Below are positions 24,408-34,535 of a DNA stretch of 64,000 nucleotides, piece after piece. Source of the DNA: Lacrimispora saccharolytica (GTDB lineage: Bacteria; Bacillota; Clostridia; Lachnospirales; Lachnospiraceae); contig JADYUL010000003.1 of the NCBI GenBank assembly GCA_021531795.1, positions 1 through 64,000 on the forward strand. Reading direction: 5' to 3'. A model generated the notes under the pieces. The model had not been told where the DNA came from and ran no database searches. It saw only the letters and a program-made list of their open reading frames with translations. Within the stretch, counting starts at the first letter, position 1. The number at the start of each line of letters is the position of its first letter. Position numbers and translations under genes: made by a program.

Positions 24408-25820
24408 ATGAGAACTGTAGCATTCCATAACCTTGGATGCAAGGTAAATTCATATGAAATAGAAGTTATGCAACAAAACTTCCAAAATAATGGCTATGAA
24501 ATTGTGCCATTTGATACAAAAGCGGACATTTATGTTGTAAATACCTGCACGGTTACCAATATTGCAGACAGAAAATCCCGCCAGATGCTGCACAGGGCAC
24601 GGAAGCTTAATCCGGATGCCGTCGTAGTTGCCACGGGCTGCTATGTCCAGACGAGTCCCGACAGGGCCATAGCTGATGATGCCATCGACATATGCATAGG
24701 CAACAACAGGAAAAACGCAATAATTGAGATAGTGGAGGAGCATTTAAGTAAGATAGAGGAGCAGAAGCTTGCCGGTGATACCGACAGTGCCAATAAAGAA
24801 ATAAAGACAGAGGACATAATAGATATAGGAAGTACTGACATAAGTGTGGGCTACGAGGATATGCTTCTGACCGATACCGCAGAGAGAGTCAGAGCCTATA
24901 TTAAGATTCAGGACGGCTGCAACCAGTTCTGCTCATATTGTGCAATCCCGCTTGCCAGGGGCAGAGTCAGAAGCAGAAGACGGGAGAGTATCCTCGATGA
25001 GATTAAGGGGCTGACAGAAAAGGGGTTTAAGGAATTCGTGCTTACCGGAATTCACATAAGCTCCTATGGTATGGACTTCATAGATAGGAACAGTGAGGAT
25101 TATCTGGGCAATAAGGATGTAAGAGACCTTGCCATGAAGAAGGAATACCTTCTTAATCTGATAAAAGAGGTTGCTGATATCGAGGGTGTGAAAAGAATAA
25201 GGCTGGGTTCACTGGAGCCAAGAATAATCACAGACAGATTCGCTTCTAAGCTGGCAGGAATTGAAAAGATATGTCCGCACTTCCACCTTAGCATGCAGAG
25301 CGGCTGTGATGAGACCTTAAAGAGAATGAACCGCCATTACACCTGTGAAGAGTATATGAGTAAGGTGGAAATCCTAAGACAGTACTTTGACAATCCGGCG
25401 ATCACAACTGATGTAATAGTGGGCTTCCCGGGTGAGACTGAAGAGGAGTTCAACCGGACTGTCAAATTCATCAGGGAAGTGCAGTTCTATGAAACTCACA
25501 TCTTTAAATATTCGCCAAGGAAGGGAACGGTTGCCGCAGGACTTCCCGGTCAGTTGACCGATAAGGTGAAGAGCGGGCGAAGCGATGTTCTTGAAGCAAT
25601 TGACAGGCAGGCTCAGAGTAAGTACAGGGCACTTTTTGAAGGTAAGGCAAGCAGTATTCTTATAGAGGAAGAAAAGCAAATAGGAAACGACACCTATCTG
25701 GTCGGACATACCCCTAATTATATTATGGCAGCTGTATACAAGGATAGAGGTAGCGTTGGTAAGATCGTGCAGGGCAGGCTTAGCAGTATTAACGACAGTG
25801 AGATAATGCTGTTATCTTGA
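24408..25820 (+). CDS. mtaB: tRNA t6A37 methylthiotransferase MtaB
   Basis: A 470-residue radical SAM methylthiotransferase that converts t6A to ms2t6A at position 37 of tRNAs reading ANN codons. The N-terminal UPF0004 domain has GCKVNSYE and further cluster cysteines (NTCTVT, GCY). The radical SAM motif is CNQFCSYCAIP, followed by ARGRVRSR. A TRAM-like segment ends the protein. The GCKVN-type opening is diagnostic of MtaB rather than MiaB or RimO. A GGAG site precedes the ATG. No partner is needed in cis. Confidence 0.94.
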   Translation: MRTVAFHNLGCKVNSYEIEVMQQNFQNNGYEIVPFDTKADIYVVNTCTVTNIADRKSRQMLHRARKLNPDAVVVATGCYVQTSPDRAIADDAIDICIGNNRKNAIIEIVEEHLSKIEEQKLAGDTDSANKEIKTEDIIDIGSTDISVGYEDMLLTDTAERVRAYIKIQDGCNQFCSYCAIPLARGRVRSRRRESILDEIKGLTEKGFKEFVLTGIHISSYGMDFIDRNSEDYLGNKDVRDLAMKKEYLLNLIKEVADIEGVKRIRLGSLEPRIITDRFASKLAGIEKICPHFHLSMQSGCDETLKRMNRHYTCEEYMSKVEILRQYFDNPAITTDVIVGFPGETEEEFNRTVKFIREVQFYETHIFKYSPRKGTVAAGLPGQLTDKVKSGRSDVLEAIDRQAQSKYRALFEGKASSILIEEEKQIGNDTYLVGHTPNYIMAAVYKDRGSVGKIVQGRLSSINDSEIMLLS

Positions 25821-25900
25821 AAAGTGCATGGCTTTGGGGTAATATAAAGTCGGTGTTTTGTATACAATTGCGATTATTCGCTTAACATATTGGAGGATTT

Positions 25901-26167
25901 ATGCAGGAATTAGGCAATACTCAGTTCTTTAAGGTTGAGGCTGAGAAGGAGATTAGCGTTAAGAGTGTGATCAGGGCAGCATACGATGCCATGGTTGAGA
26001 AGGGATATAATCCGGTTAACCAGATAGTAGGCTATATTATGTCGGGAGACCCTACCTATATTACATCTCACAAGGGAGCCAGAAGTCTGATTATGAAGGT
26101 AGAGCGCGATGAGATAGTGGAGGAGCTCTTTAAGGACTATATCGTGAACAACGACTGGGAGAACTAG
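25901..26167 (+). CDS. ireB: IreB family regulatory phosphoprotein
   Basis: An 88-residue protein of the UPF0297/IreB family with the typical KGYNPVNQIVGYIMSGDPTYITSH core and basic ARSLIMKVERDEI stretch. In enterococci IreB is a substrate of the Ser/Thr kinase IreK and modulates cephalosporin tolerance. The gene starts the conserved ireB-ruvX-DUF1292 operon, the same order as yrzL-yrrK-yrzB in Bacillus. A TGGAGGA site precedes the ATG. Confidence 0.95.
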   Translation: MQELGNTQFFKVEAEKEISVKSVIRAAYDAMVEKGYNPVNQIVGYIMSGDPTYITSHKGARSLIMKVERDEIVEELFKDYIVNNDWEN

Positions 26168-26175
26168 GCGTCGGT

Positions 26176-26604
26176 ATGAGAATTCTGGGACTTGATTTTG
26201 GTACGAAGACCTGTGGTGTGGCAATAAGCGACCCGCTTGCGCTGACTGCTCAGGGACTTGAGATAATAAGGCGTGATAAGCCAAGTCATCTTCGCCATAC
26301 CCTTCAGAGGATCGAAGAGATTATAGAGGAGTACGGGGTGGAGCTTGTGGTGCTCGGACTGCCGAAGAATATGAACGATACGGAGGGAGTGCGTGTGGAG
26401 GAGACAAGGGCCTTTGCAGAGAGCATTGAAAGAAGGACCGGTCTTGATGTTGAGTTTTGGGACGAGAGGCTGACTACGGTCGCGGCGGACCGTGCCATGA
26501 TGGAAGCCGGCATCAGACGGGAAAACCGCAAGAACTATGTTGATATGATAGCCGCACAGCTTATTCTTCAGGGCTATCTGGATAAGAGACAGTATGATTT
26601 GTAA
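26176..26604 (+). CDS. ruvX: Holliday junction resolvase-like protein RuvX/YqgF
   Basis: A 142-residue RNase H-fold protein. It opens MRILGLDFGTKTCGVAISD with the first acidic residue, contains VVLGLPKNMNDTEG, FWDERLTTVAADR and the final acidic motif YVDMIAAQLILQGYL. The family is needed for processing the 16S rRNA 5' end in some bacteria and was also proposed as a Holliday junction resolvase; which applies here is unknown. It lies nine bases after ireB. Confidence 0.94.
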   Translation: MRILGLDFGTKTCGVAISDPLALTAQGLEIIRRDKPSHLRHTLQRIEEIIEEYGVELVVLGLPKNMNDTEGVRVEETRAFAESIERRTGLDVEFWDERLTTVAADRAMMEAGIRRENRKNYVDMIAAQLILQGYLDKRQYDL

Positions 26605-26619
26605 TTCATGGAGCATGAC

Positions 26620-26880
26620 ATGAAGCTTGAAAAGATAACATTTTGCCCCGATGGGGACGAGGCTGTGGAATTCTTTGTTCTGGACAGCCAGAGATTGGCA
26701 GGTGTTAACTACCTGCTCGTAACTGATAGTGAAGTGGGAGACGGAGAGGCTCTCATCCTTAAGGATGTATCGGCAGACGCGGACTTGGAGGCCGTATACG
26801 AAATAGTGGAGGATGATGAGACTCTGGGAGCACTTGTCCCACTGTTTGAGGATTCATTGGAGGATATTGAACTTGAATAA
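26620..26880 (+). CDS. DUF1292 family protein
   Basis: An 86-residue acidic protein of the DUF1292 family (YrzB in Bacillus), function unknown. The typical pattern of DGDEAVEFFVLDSQ, NYLLVTDSE and a run of acidic residues near the C terminus is seen. It follows ruvX as in most Firmicutes. The ATG at 26620 has GGAG six bases upstream, while the ATG at 26608 has none. Its end overlaps the RNase J start. Confidence 0.9.
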   Translation: MKLEKITFCPDGDEAVEFFVLDSQRLAGVNYLLVTDSEVGDGEALILKDVSADADLEAVYEIVEDDETLGALVPLFEDSLEDIELE

Positions 26881-28534
26881 TAAGGAGGCTAAGCTTCGAA
26901 TTATTCCGTTAGGTGGACTTGAACAGATCGGAATGAATATCACTGCCTTCGAATATGGGGACAGCATCATCGTGGTGGACTGTGGACTTAGCTTTCCGGA
27001 CGATGATATGCTTGGAATTGACTTAGTCATTCCGGATGTAACATATCTTAATGAGAATATTGATAAAGTTGAAGCTTTTGTAATAACTCACGGTCATGAG
27101 GATCATATCGGAGCACTGCCATATGTGCTTCGAACAGTTAATGTGCCCATCTATGCCACAAGACTTACCATGGGACTTATCGAGAGGAAGCTTGAGGAGC
27201 ATGATATCCTTGAGTCAGTGGAGCGACATGTTGTCAACTTCGAGGATAAAGTTAAGCTGGGCGCTTTTGAAGTAGAATTCATAAAGACAAACCACAGCAT
27301 AGTGGATGCTGCGGCACTGGCAATATATTCACCGGCGGGAACCATCGTTCATACCGGTGATTTCAAGGTGGACTATACACCGGTATACGGGGATTCCATT
27401 AATCTGCAGAGATTCGCGGAGCTGGGACATCAGGGCGTGCTTGCGCTCATGTGTGACTCAACCAATGCGGAGCGACAGGGCTTTACCTTCTCTGAGAGAA
27501 CGGTTGGCAGGACCATTGACGGCATATTCCAGGACAACGTGGACAGGAGGATTATTATTGCGACTTTTGCATCCAACGTTGACAGGGTTCAGCAGATAAT
27601 CAATTCGGCATACAAATACGGAAGGAAGGTTGTGCTTGAGGGTCGCAGTATGGGCAATATTATTGAGACTGCCCAGAATTTAGGCTGCATCAATATCCCC
27701 GACAACACACTGATCCCGATAGACCTGCTTAAGGATTATCCGCCTGAGAAAACCGCAATAATTACAACAGGTTCCCAGGGCGAGAGTATGGCGGCGCTGA
27801 GCCGTATGGCATCTGACAGTCATAAAAAGATTGTAATTGACAGCAATGATGTGATAGTATTCTCTTCACATCCGATTCCGGGCAATGAGAAGCCTGTAAC
27901 CAAGACAATAAATGCGCTGCTTAGTAAGGGCGCGGAGGTTATTTTTCAGGATGCGCATGTGTCGGGACATGCCTGCCAGGAAGAGATTAAGCTTATCTAT
28001 ACGCTGGTACAGCCCCTTCATGCCATTCCGGTACACGGAGAATATAAGCATCTGAAGGCTCAGGCTAATCTTCTGCGCGAACTTGGATATGATAAGGACA
28101 GGATTCATATACTGAGAAGCGGTGACGTGCTGGAGTTTAACGGCACGGAGGCTAATGTTGTGGAGAGGATAGAGACCAAGGATGTGCTGGTGGATGGCCT
28201 TGGTATCGGTGATGTCGGCAACGTGGTGCTGAGAGACAGACAGATTCTCTCTGCCAACGGAATTATTGTCGTGGCAGCAGCCATAGACAAGGGCTCAAGA
28301 GAGTTCGTATGTATGCCTGAGATAGTCACCAGAGGCTTCATCTATGTCAAGGAATCCGATGACATTATGGAAGAAATGCAGGATATCTTAGTAGATACCG
28401 TGGATGAGATAATGGAGCATAACGTAGTTGACATAACTAAGATGAGATCCATGATAAGAGATGCATTAAGCAGCTATATCTGGAACAAAATGGAGCGACG
28501 TCCGATGATAATGCCAATTATTATGGAGGTATAA
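26873..28534 (+). CDS. Ribonuclease J
   Basis: A 553-residue metallo-beta-lactamase/beta-CASP ribonuclease with both 5' exonuclease and endonuclease activity on RNA. It opens RIIPLGGLEQIGMNI; the zinc motif is THGHEDHIG (about residues 72-78), with HTGDFKVDYTP, MCDSTNA, and beta-CASP motifs HVSGHACQEE and HAIPVHGEYKH. The C-terminal domain with the ITRGFIYVKES stretch completes it. The start is TTG at 26873, nine bases after GGAGG and overlapping the DUF1292 gene by eight bases. Whether it is J1 or J2 cannot be told. Confidence 0.94.
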   Translation: MNNKEAKLRIIPLGGLEQIGMNITAFEYGDSIIVVDCGLSFPDDDMLGIDLVIPDVTYLNENIDKVEAFVITHGHEDHIGALPYVLRTVNVPIYATRLTMGLIERKLEEHDILESVERHVVNFEDKVKLGAFEVEFIKTNHSIVDAAALAIYSPAGTIVHTGDFKVDYTPVYGDSINLQRFAELGHQGVLALMCDSTNAERQGFTFSERTVGRTIDGIFQDNVDRRIIIATFASNVDRVQQIINSAYKYGRKVVLEGRSMGNIIETAQNLGCINIPDNTLIPIDLLKDYPPEKTAIITTGSQGESMAALSRMASDSHKKIVIDSNDVIVFSSHPIPGNEKPVTKTINALLSKGAEVIFQDAHVSGHACQEEIKLIYTLVQPLHAIPVHGEYKHLKAQANLLRELGYDKDRIHILRSGDVLEFNGTEANVVERIETKDVLVDGLGIGDVGNVVLRDRQILSANGIIVVAAAIDKGSREFVCMPEIVTRGFIYVKESDDIMEEMQDILVDTVDEIMEHNVVDITKMRSMIRDALSSYIWNKMERRPMIMPIIMEV

Positions 28535-28536
28535 GT

Positions 28537-29049
28537 ATGGATAGTAGGGAGATTGTGGAGTCAGTATTCTCCATTGCCTTCAAGATCGTACTGGTTGTTG
28601 TTGCAGCCATGTTCATATATAAGTATGCGGTTGTTGCATATGATTACGGCTACAGAATCTTCAGTGAGCAGCCAATGACTTCCGGAGAGGGAAGGAAGGT
28701 TGAGGTTCCGATTACAGAAGATATGGATGTCAAGGAGATAGGCCAGGTGCTTGAGAACAAGGGGCTTATCAGGGACGCCAACCTCTTTAGGATGCAGGAG
28801 CGTCTGTCAGAGAACCATGGCAAGATTAAGCCGGGTCTGTATGAGCTCAGCACATCAATGACAGCTGAAGAGATGATTGCTGTAATGTCAGAGAGTGCCT
28901 CGGATTCGGAAGAGAGCGGCGAAGAGGTTAGTCCTGCCAATGCTCCCATCGCAAGCGATGTTATGGCAGAGCCCATGAACGAGCCGGTGGATGAAGGTAC
29001 AGGTGAAGGTTATGAAGAATCACCGGAAGGTACAGAGGGTGAACAATGA
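28537..29049 (+). CDS. Truncated MltG/YceG-like membrane protein
   Basis: A 170-residue protein with one membrane segment (about residues 9-33) and a domain matching the LysM-like N-terminal part of the endolytic transglycosylase MltG: VEVPITEDMDVKEIGQVLENKGLI, then GLYELSTSMTAEEMIAVMSE. The catalytic half of MltG (about 200 further residues) is missing and replaced by a Ser/Glu-rich tail. The position, between the yrzB-like/RNase J genes and trmR, is that of mltG (yrrL) in Bacillus. It is therefore a natural short form or a decayed mltG; the intact, well-translated frame favours a retained function. Confidence 0.82.
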   Translation: MDSREIVESVFSIAFKIVLVVVAAMFIYKYAVVAYDYGYRIFSEQPMTSGEGRKVEVPITEDMDVKEIGQVLENKGLIRDANLFRMQERLSENHGKIKPGLYELSTSMTAEEMIAVMSESASDSEESGEEVSPANAPIASDVMAEPMNEPVDEGTGEGYEESPEGTEGEQ

Positions 29050-29684
29050 TCGTATCTGACAGAATGACCACCTTCATCAATTCCTTAGACCCGGGCAACC
29101 CTGAGTATCTGGATCGCCTGGAGGAGGAAGCAATTGCGGATTTCGTACCGATCATCCGTAAGGATATGCAGGCTTTCCTTAAATTCATGATGAGATTATG
29201 TAAACCAAGAAACATTCTGGAAGTGGGTACAGCGGTTGGCTTTTCTGCCCTTCTTATGAGTGAATATGCACCTGAGGCTCACATTACTACCATTGAGAAT
29301 TATGAGAAGCGAATCCCCATTGCGAGGGATAATATAGCAAAAGCCGGCAAAAGTGCAAGTATTGACCTTATTTCAGGCGATGCAACTGAGATTCTGCCCA
29401 CGCTTACGGATACATACGATTTTATATTCATGGATGCTGCCAAGGGACAGTATATTAATTTCCTTCCTGAGATAATGAGATTATTATCCAAGGGAGGAAT
29501 ACTTGTATCTGACAACGTATTGCAGGACGGAGATATCATTGAATCCCGCTTTGCAGTGGTGAGAAGAGACAGAACAATTCATACAAGAATGAGAGAATAT
29601 CTGTACACCCTGAAGCATATGGAGGGTGTAAGTACGGTGATCCTGCCAGTAGGTGACGGAATAACCGTAACAGTGAAGGAATGA
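29046..29684 (+). CDS. trmR: tRNA 5-hydroxyuridine methyltransferase TrmR (O-methyltransferase)
   Basis: A 212-residue class I O-methyltransferase with ILEVGTAVGFSALLMSEYA (motif I), FIFMDAAKGQYINFLPE and LVSDNVLQDGDI. In Bacillus the homologue YrrM/TrmR methylates 5-hydroxyuridine at tRNA position 34 to 5-methoxyuridine. The neighbouring trhP, which makes the hydroxyuridine, supports the same role here. Its ATG overlaps the previous stop by four bases (ATGA). Confidence 0.9.
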   Translation: MIVSDRMTTFINSLDPGNPEYLDRLEEEAIADFVPIIRKDMQAFLKFMMRLCKPRNILEVGTAVGFSALLMSEYAPEAHITTIENYEKRIPIARDNIAKAGKSASIDLISGDATEILPTLTDTYDFIFMDAAKGQYINFLPEIMRLLSKGGILVSDNVLQDGDIIESRFAVVRRDRTIHTRMREYLYTLKHMEGVSTVILPVGDGITVTVKE

Positions 29685-29693
29685 CATTAATAT

Positions 29694-30947
29694 ATGAGAG
29701 ACATTGAGTTATTGATTCCAGCCAACAGCCTCGAGGTGCTGAAGGTGGCAGTTGAATACGGAGCGGACGCTGTATATATAGGCGGAGAGGCCTTCAGTCT
29801 GCGTGCAAAGGCCAAGAATTTCTCGCATGAAGATATGGCAGAAGGCATACGTTATGCTCACGAGAGAGGCAAGCGGGTATATGTTACAGCCAATATTCTG
29901 GCTCACAATTACGATCTGGAGGCAGCAAGAGAATACTTCAGAGAACTTAAGGAGCTTAAACCTGATGCCCTCATCATCTCTGATCCCGGTATGTATACAA
30001 TAGCCATGGAGGAGTGTCCCGAAATCGAGCGACACATATCTACTCAGGCCAACAATACCAACTATCTGACTTATCAGTTCTGGTACAAGCAGGGAGCTAA
30101 GAGAGTCGTATCTGCCAGAGAGCTTTCGCTAAAGGAGATTAAGGAGATCAGGGACAACATCCCTGAGGATATGGAGATTGAGAGTTTCATTCACGGAGCT
30201 ATGTGTATCTCCTATTCCGGCCGCTGTCTGCTCAGCAATTATTTCACCGGAAGGGATGCCAACAGAGGAGCCTGCACCCACCCCTGCAGATGGAAGTATG
30301 CGGTCGTGGAGGAGCAGCGCCCCGGAGAATATCTGCCTGTATATGAAAACGAGCGTGGTACTTACATCTTCAACAGTAAGGACCTCTGTATGATTGAATA
30401 CATCCCGGAGATGATAGAGGCAGGTATTGATTCCTTCAAAATCGAGGGCAGAATGAAAACCGCCCTCTATGTAGCAACTGTTGCAAGGACCTACAGAAAG
30501 GCAATTGATGACTATCTTGAGTCCCCGGAGAAATACAGGGCTAACCTTGACTGGTACAGAAGAGAAATCAGTAAGTGTACCTACCGACAGTTTACGACGG
30601 GCTTCTATTTCGGTAAGCCCGATTCACAGACACAGGTGTATGGCAGCAATACTTATATAAATGAATATATATATCTTGGACTTGTGTATGACACCGATAG
30701 GAACGGACTTGCACATATCAGTCAGCGTAACAAGTTCTCCTTGGGAGACAGAATAGAGATTATGAAGCCGGATGGCCGCAATATTGAGGCTACGGTGGTA
30801 CGAATCCTTGATGAAAACAATACTGAGGTGCCATCGGCGCCACATCCTAAGCAGGAGCTATATGTTGAGTTGGACGCAGACGTGTGCCCGATGGATATAC
30901 TCCGAGTGGCTAAGGATGATGCGGATATCGAGATTACCTTAGAATAA
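29694..30947 (+). CDS. trhP: tRNA hydroxylation protein TrhP (peptidase U32 family)
   Basis: A 417-residue U32-family protein. It opens IELLIPANSLEVLKVAVEYGADAVYIGG and has the cysteine-rich family motif CISYSGRCLLSNYFTGRDANRGACTHPCRWKY (split across positions 30202-30300), then SFKIEGRMKTALYVA. Members were once called collagenases; TrhP hydroxylates uridine 34 of tRNA using prephenate-derived chemistry. Bacillus has two tandem copies (yrrN, yrrO); only one is present here. It follows trmR by ten bases. Confidence 0.9.
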   Translation: MRDIELLIPANSLEVLKVAVEYGADAVYIGGEAFSLRAKAKNFSHEDMAEGIRYAHERGKRVYVTANILAHNYDLEAAREYFRELKELKPDALIISDPGMYTIAMEECPEIERHISTQANNTNYLTYQFWYKQGAKRVVSARELSLKEIKEIRDNIPEDMEIESFIHGAMCISYSGRCLLSNYFTGRDANRGACTHPCRWKYAVVEEQRPGEYLPVYENERGTYIFNSKDLCMIEYIPEMIEAGIDSFKIEGRMKTALYVATVARTYRKAIDDYLESPEKYRANLDWYRREISKCTYRQFTTGFYFGKPDSQTQVYGSNTYINEYIYLGLVYDTDRNGLAHISQRNKFSLGDRIEIMKPDGRNIEATVVRILDENNTEVPSAPHPKQELYVELDADVCPMDILRVAKDDADIEITLE

Positions 30948-30982
30948 ATATACTTATGCAGAGGGAAAAGTTGGAGGATTGA

Positions 30983-33082
30983 ATGAATATTGAAGAACTG
31001 TTTGGATGTAACGTCTTCTCGATAGGAACCATGAGGGAGAGACTTCCCAAGGAAGCTTTCGAGGAGATCGAGAGTATCATCGACCACGGTGGCGAACTGT
31101 CAAAGAAGACTGCTGACATTGTAGCTAATGCCATGAAGGATTGGGCTATTGAGAAGGGCGCAACCCATTATACACACTGGTTCCAGCCTCTGACAGGTAT
31201 TACTGCAGAGAAGCATGATGCATTTGTGACCCATCCGGACAGGGATGGCAAGATGATTATGGAATTCAGGGGCAAAGAGCTTATTAAGGGTGAACCTGAT
31301 GCCTCTTCGTTCCCGTCGGGCGGACTCAGGGCAACCTTCGAAGCCAGAGGATATACAGCCTGGGATATTACAAGTCCTGCCTTTGTTAAGGAGACAGCAA
31401 CAGGTCCTACCCTGTGTATTCCGACGGCCTTCTGTTCATATACGGGAGAGTCACTTGATAAGAAGACACCGTTACTGCGTTCAATGGAGGTACTCAGCAG
31501 AGAGGCCTTAAGAATAGTCAGACTGTTCGGCAACACAGAGGCTACTAAGGTTATCGCATCCGTTGGTGCTGAACAGGAATACTTCCTGGTGGACCAGCAG
31601 AAGGCTCTTCTTAGAGAAGACCTCATATTTGCGGGAAGAACACTTTACGGCGCACCGGCACCCAAGGGTCAGGAGATGGATGATCATTACTTCGGAGTAA
31701 TCAGGGAGAGAATCGGCGCCTTTATGAAGGATGTCAATATCGAACTGTGGAAGCTTGGAGTTACAGCCAAGACCCAGCATAATGAAGCGGCGCCCGCACA
31801 GCATGAGCTGGCACCCATATATGAATCTGCCAATGTGGCAGTGGATCATAACCAGCTGGTAATGGAGACGCTAAAGCGAGTGGCCGGTAAGCATGGGCTG
31901 AGATGCTTACTTCATGAGAAACCCTTCGCAGGAGTTAACGGCTCCGGTAAGCATAATAACTGGTCTATCACAACCGACAACGGAGTGAATCTGCTAGAGC
32001 CGGGTGAGAGCCCCAATGAGAATGTTCAGTTCCTGCTTGTACTTGCATGCATTATGAAGGCTGTTGATACACATGCCGATCTGCTCAGACAGAGTGCATC
32101 CAACGTAGGTAACGACCACAGACTGGGAGGCTATGAAGCTCCACCGGCCATAATATCAATGTTCTTAGGCTCACAGCTTGAGGATGTGGTAAGACAGCTT
32201 GTGGAGACAGGCTCTGCTTCAAGCCTTATCCAGGGTGGTACACTTCAGACAGGAGTATCCACACTTCCTGATTTCCAGAAGGATGCGACAGACAGAAACA
32301 GAACCTCGCCCTTTGCCTTTACCGGTAATAAGTTTGAGTTCAGAATGGTGGGCAGCGAGGATTCAATCGGAAGTCCCAATACAATCTTAAATACAATTGT
32401 GGCTGAGGCCTTTTGTGAGGCAGCAGACATTCTTGAGAATGCAGAGAACTTTGATATGGCATGTCATGACCTGATCAAGGAGCTCATGACCAAGCATCAG
32501 AGAATAATCTTCAATGGCGACGGATATGCTCCCGAATGGATAGAGGAGGCTAAGAGAAGAGGCCTTCCCAATATTCCTTCGATGGTAGAGGCTGTTGATA
32601 CCCTGACAACAGAGAAGAGTATCAGACTCTTCGAGAGATTCGGTATCTTCACCAAGGCAGAGCTTGAATCACGCGCGGAGATTCTATACGAGACCTATGC
32701 CAAGACCATTAATATCGAAGCTCTGACCATGGTAGATATGGCCAACAAGCAGTTGGTTCCGTCAGTTATGGCATATGTTAAGGAACTCTCTGAGACGGTC
32801 AATGCCATGAATTCGGCCGGAGCTGACATAACAGCTACGGGGGCGCTTTTGCATAGAGTGACAGGTCTTCTGAACGAGATGCAGAGTGCGCGGATCACTC
32901 TTAGCGATATCGAGAAGAAGGGTGCTGCGATGGAGCGTGGCAGGGAGCAGGCCTTCTATTACCGTGAGAAGGTAGTGCCTGCGATGGATTCGCTCAGAAA
33001 GCCTGCGGATGAGCTTGAGAGAATAGTGGACAAGGCATATTGGCCGTTCCCGACATACGCGGATCTTTTGTTTGAAGTATAG
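30983..33082 (+). CDS. glnN: Type III glutamine synthetase
   Basis: A 699-residue GS-III, the large form of the enzyme that condenses glutamate and ammonia with ATP. It begins [25 protein letters not shown], which is diagnostic of GlnN, and holds [35 protein letters not shown] and [12 protein letters not shown] active-site stretches. It has a normal length for the family. TTGGAGGA lies before the ATG. The gap to trhP is short, so it may be read through from upstream or have a nearby promoter that I could not define. Confidence 0.96.
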   Translation: MNIEELFGCNVFSIGTMRERLPKEAFEEIESIIDHGGELSKKTADIVANAMKDWAIEKGATHYTHWFQPLTGITAEKHDAFVTHPDRDGKMIMEFRGKELIKGEPDASSFPSGGLRATFEARGYTAWDITSPAFVKETATGPTLCIPTAFCSYTGESLDKKTPLLRSMEVLSREALRIVRLFGNTEATKVIASVGAEQEYFLVDQQKALLREDLIFAGRTLYGAPAPKGQEMDDHYFGVIRERIGAFMKDVNIELWKLGVTAKTQHNEAAPAQHELAPIYESANVAVDHNQLVMETLKRVAGKHGLRCLLHEKPFAGVNGSGKHNNWSITTDNGVNLLEPGESPNENVQFLLVLACIMKAVDTHADLLRQSASNVGNDHRLGGYEAPPAIISMFLGSQLEDVVRQLVETGSASSLIQGGTLQTGVSTLPDFQKDATDRNRTSPFAFTGNKFEFRMVGSEDSIGSPNTILNTIVAEAFCEAADILENAENFDMACHDLIKELMTKHQRIIFNGDGYAPEWIEEAKRRGLPNIPSMVEAVDTLTTEKSIRLFERFGIFTKAELESRAEILYETYAKTINIEALTMVDMANKQLVPSVMAYVKELSETVNAMNSAGADITATGALLHRVTGLLNEMQSARITLSDIEKKGAAMERGREQAFYYREKVVPAMDSLRKPADELERIVDKAYWPFPTYADLLFEV

Positions 33083-33105
33083 ATTAGGCGAAGGCAGAAG
33101 GGTTA

Positions 33106-34410
33106 ATGATGAAGGAACATTTTCCAAAGGAAATAAGTAAGAAGAAGATTACATTGTTATATGCGATTATTCAGGGCGGATACTGGTCAAGCTTCTGTGC
33201 GACATACGGATTTGCTACGGTATTCCTGTTGTCAAGAGGTTTTACGACGTCACAGATAGGTATTAGCATTGCACTTGCCAATGTACTTGCCGTTGTGTGT
33301 CAGCCGACTGTTGCAACTATTGCGGATGAAGCTAAGAAGATATCACTTCATTCACTGACGATATTGCTGATTGTTGCCGACTTTATCCTGTTTGGACTGC
33401 TTTTCTTCACGGGAAATTTCTTCATCGCGACAATGGCTCTGTTTGTGCTCACCAATACCGTGTCACAGACGGTTCAGCCGCTGATTAATTCGATAAGCTT
33501 CTATTATATCAATCGCGGCGTTGACATGAACTTCGGGCTTCCGAGAAGCATGGGTTCAATGTCATATGCGATTGTGTCGACCATAATCGGATATCTGGTT
33601 GAGGATTATGGAAGTAATGTGATCCTGATCTTTGGAGTAGTTATCTTCGCCATTATCGGAATTACGGTGGCAGTGATGCCGAGGGTAGTGAAAACAAATT
33701 CCACAGTGCAGGGAGAGACGTTTGATGCAGATGACTCCGCTTCCGGGGAAAAGAAAGTGGGTGAAGCAGAAGCAAAGGGTTCTTCGGTGACCGGTTCAAA
33801 GAAGGAATCCATATTCTCTTTCTTCGGAAGATATAAGATTTTTTCGGTTGCGCTGCTTGGTTCGACCTGTATCTTCATCTTCCACTTTGCTACCAACAAT
33901 TACATGCTTCAGATTGCCGAGAATGTCGGTGGTAGCGCTGCAACCATGGGAACAGCTCTTTCCATTGCTGCCATGTGCGAGATACCCAGCATGATGTTCT
34001 CCGAACAGATAATGAAGAAGATAAAGTATAATTATCTTCTGGTCCTGTCAGGACTGTTCTTCTGTGTGAAGGCTTTCGTCTATATTGTAGCAGTCAATAT
34101 ACCCATGCTGTATGTATCTCAGGTTCTTCAGATGGTATCCTACGCATTCTTCATTCCTGCGTCAGTATACTATGTGAATGAGAACATGAACGATAATGAC
34201 AAGGTTAAGGGACAGGCCATAATGACCGGTACAACAACTCTTGGAGGAGTGATCGGAAGCCTTATAGGTGGAATCATTATCGATTACTTAGGTGTTAAGA
34301 CACTTCAGTGGGTAGGCTTTGCCTTCGCAGTTACAGGCGCTGTTCTGTTCCTATTGTCTGCCGGCGGAATCCTTGAGAAGAAAAATAAAAAAAGTACTTG
34401 CAATATCTGA
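33106..34410 (+). CDS. MFS transporter (LacY-like / MFS_1-like family)
   Basis: A 434-residue membrane protein with about 12 predicted membrane helices and a charged central loop (about residues 195-235, rich in Glu, Lys and Ser) between the two six-helix halves. Features such as the YWSSFCATYGFATVFLLSRGFTTSQIGI opening (33172-33255) resemble the oligosaccharide or nucleoside:H+ symporter branch of the major facilitator superfamily. The substrate is unknown. ATG codons at 33106 and 33109 are both possible. The C-terminal tail is lysine-rich and stops 21 bases before the tRNA-Gln promoter. Confidence 0.82.
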   Translation: MMKEHFPKEISKKKITLLYAIIQGGYWSSFCATYGFATVFLLSRGFTTSQIGISIALANVLAVVCQPTVATIADEAKKISLHSLTILLIVADFILFGLLFFTGNFFIATMALFVLTNTVSQTVQPLINSISFYYINRGVDMNFGLPRSMGSMSYAIVSTIIGYLVEDYGSNVILIFGVVIFAIIGITVAVMPRVVKTNSTVQGETFDADDSASGEKKVGEAEAKGSSVTGSKKESIFSFFGRYKIFSVALLGSTCIFIFHFATNNYMLQIAENVGGSAATMGTALSIAAMCEIPSMMFSEQIMKKIKYNYLLVLSGLFFCVKAFVYIVAVNIPMLYVSQVLQMVSYAFFIPASVYYVNENMNDNDKVKGQAIMTGTTTLGGVIGSLIGGIIIDYLGVKTLQWVGFAFAVTGAVLFLLSAGGILEKKNKKSTCNI

Positions 34411-34426
34411 GATTATAATGTATTAT
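34398..34426 (+). promoter_or_regulatory. Promoter of tRNA-Gln
   Basis: TTGCAA (34398-34403) and TATTAT (34421-34426) are separated by 17 bases, identical in layout to the rpsF promoter. The predicted transcript begins in a small hairpin, AAGTG-CCAC with GTGG-CACTT (34431-34454), before the mature tRNA. Confidence 0.7.
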
Positions 34427-34459
34427 ATCCAAGTGCCCACGATTGTGGACACTTGATAA

Positions 34460-34532
34460 AGCGCCATCGCCAAATGGTAAGGCAACGGACTCTGACTCCG
34501 TCATTTTCAAGGTTCGAATCCTTGTGGCGCTG
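34460..34532 (+). tRNA. tRNA-Gln (anticodon CTG)
   Basis: The acceptor arm AGCGCCA (34460-34466) pairs with TGGCGCT (34525-34531), and G34532 is the discriminator. The anticodon loop CTCTGAC gives CTG, reading CAG. The T arm is CAAGG-TTCGAAT-CCTTG. CCA is not encoded. Confidence 0.95.
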
Positions 34533-34535
34533 CTT

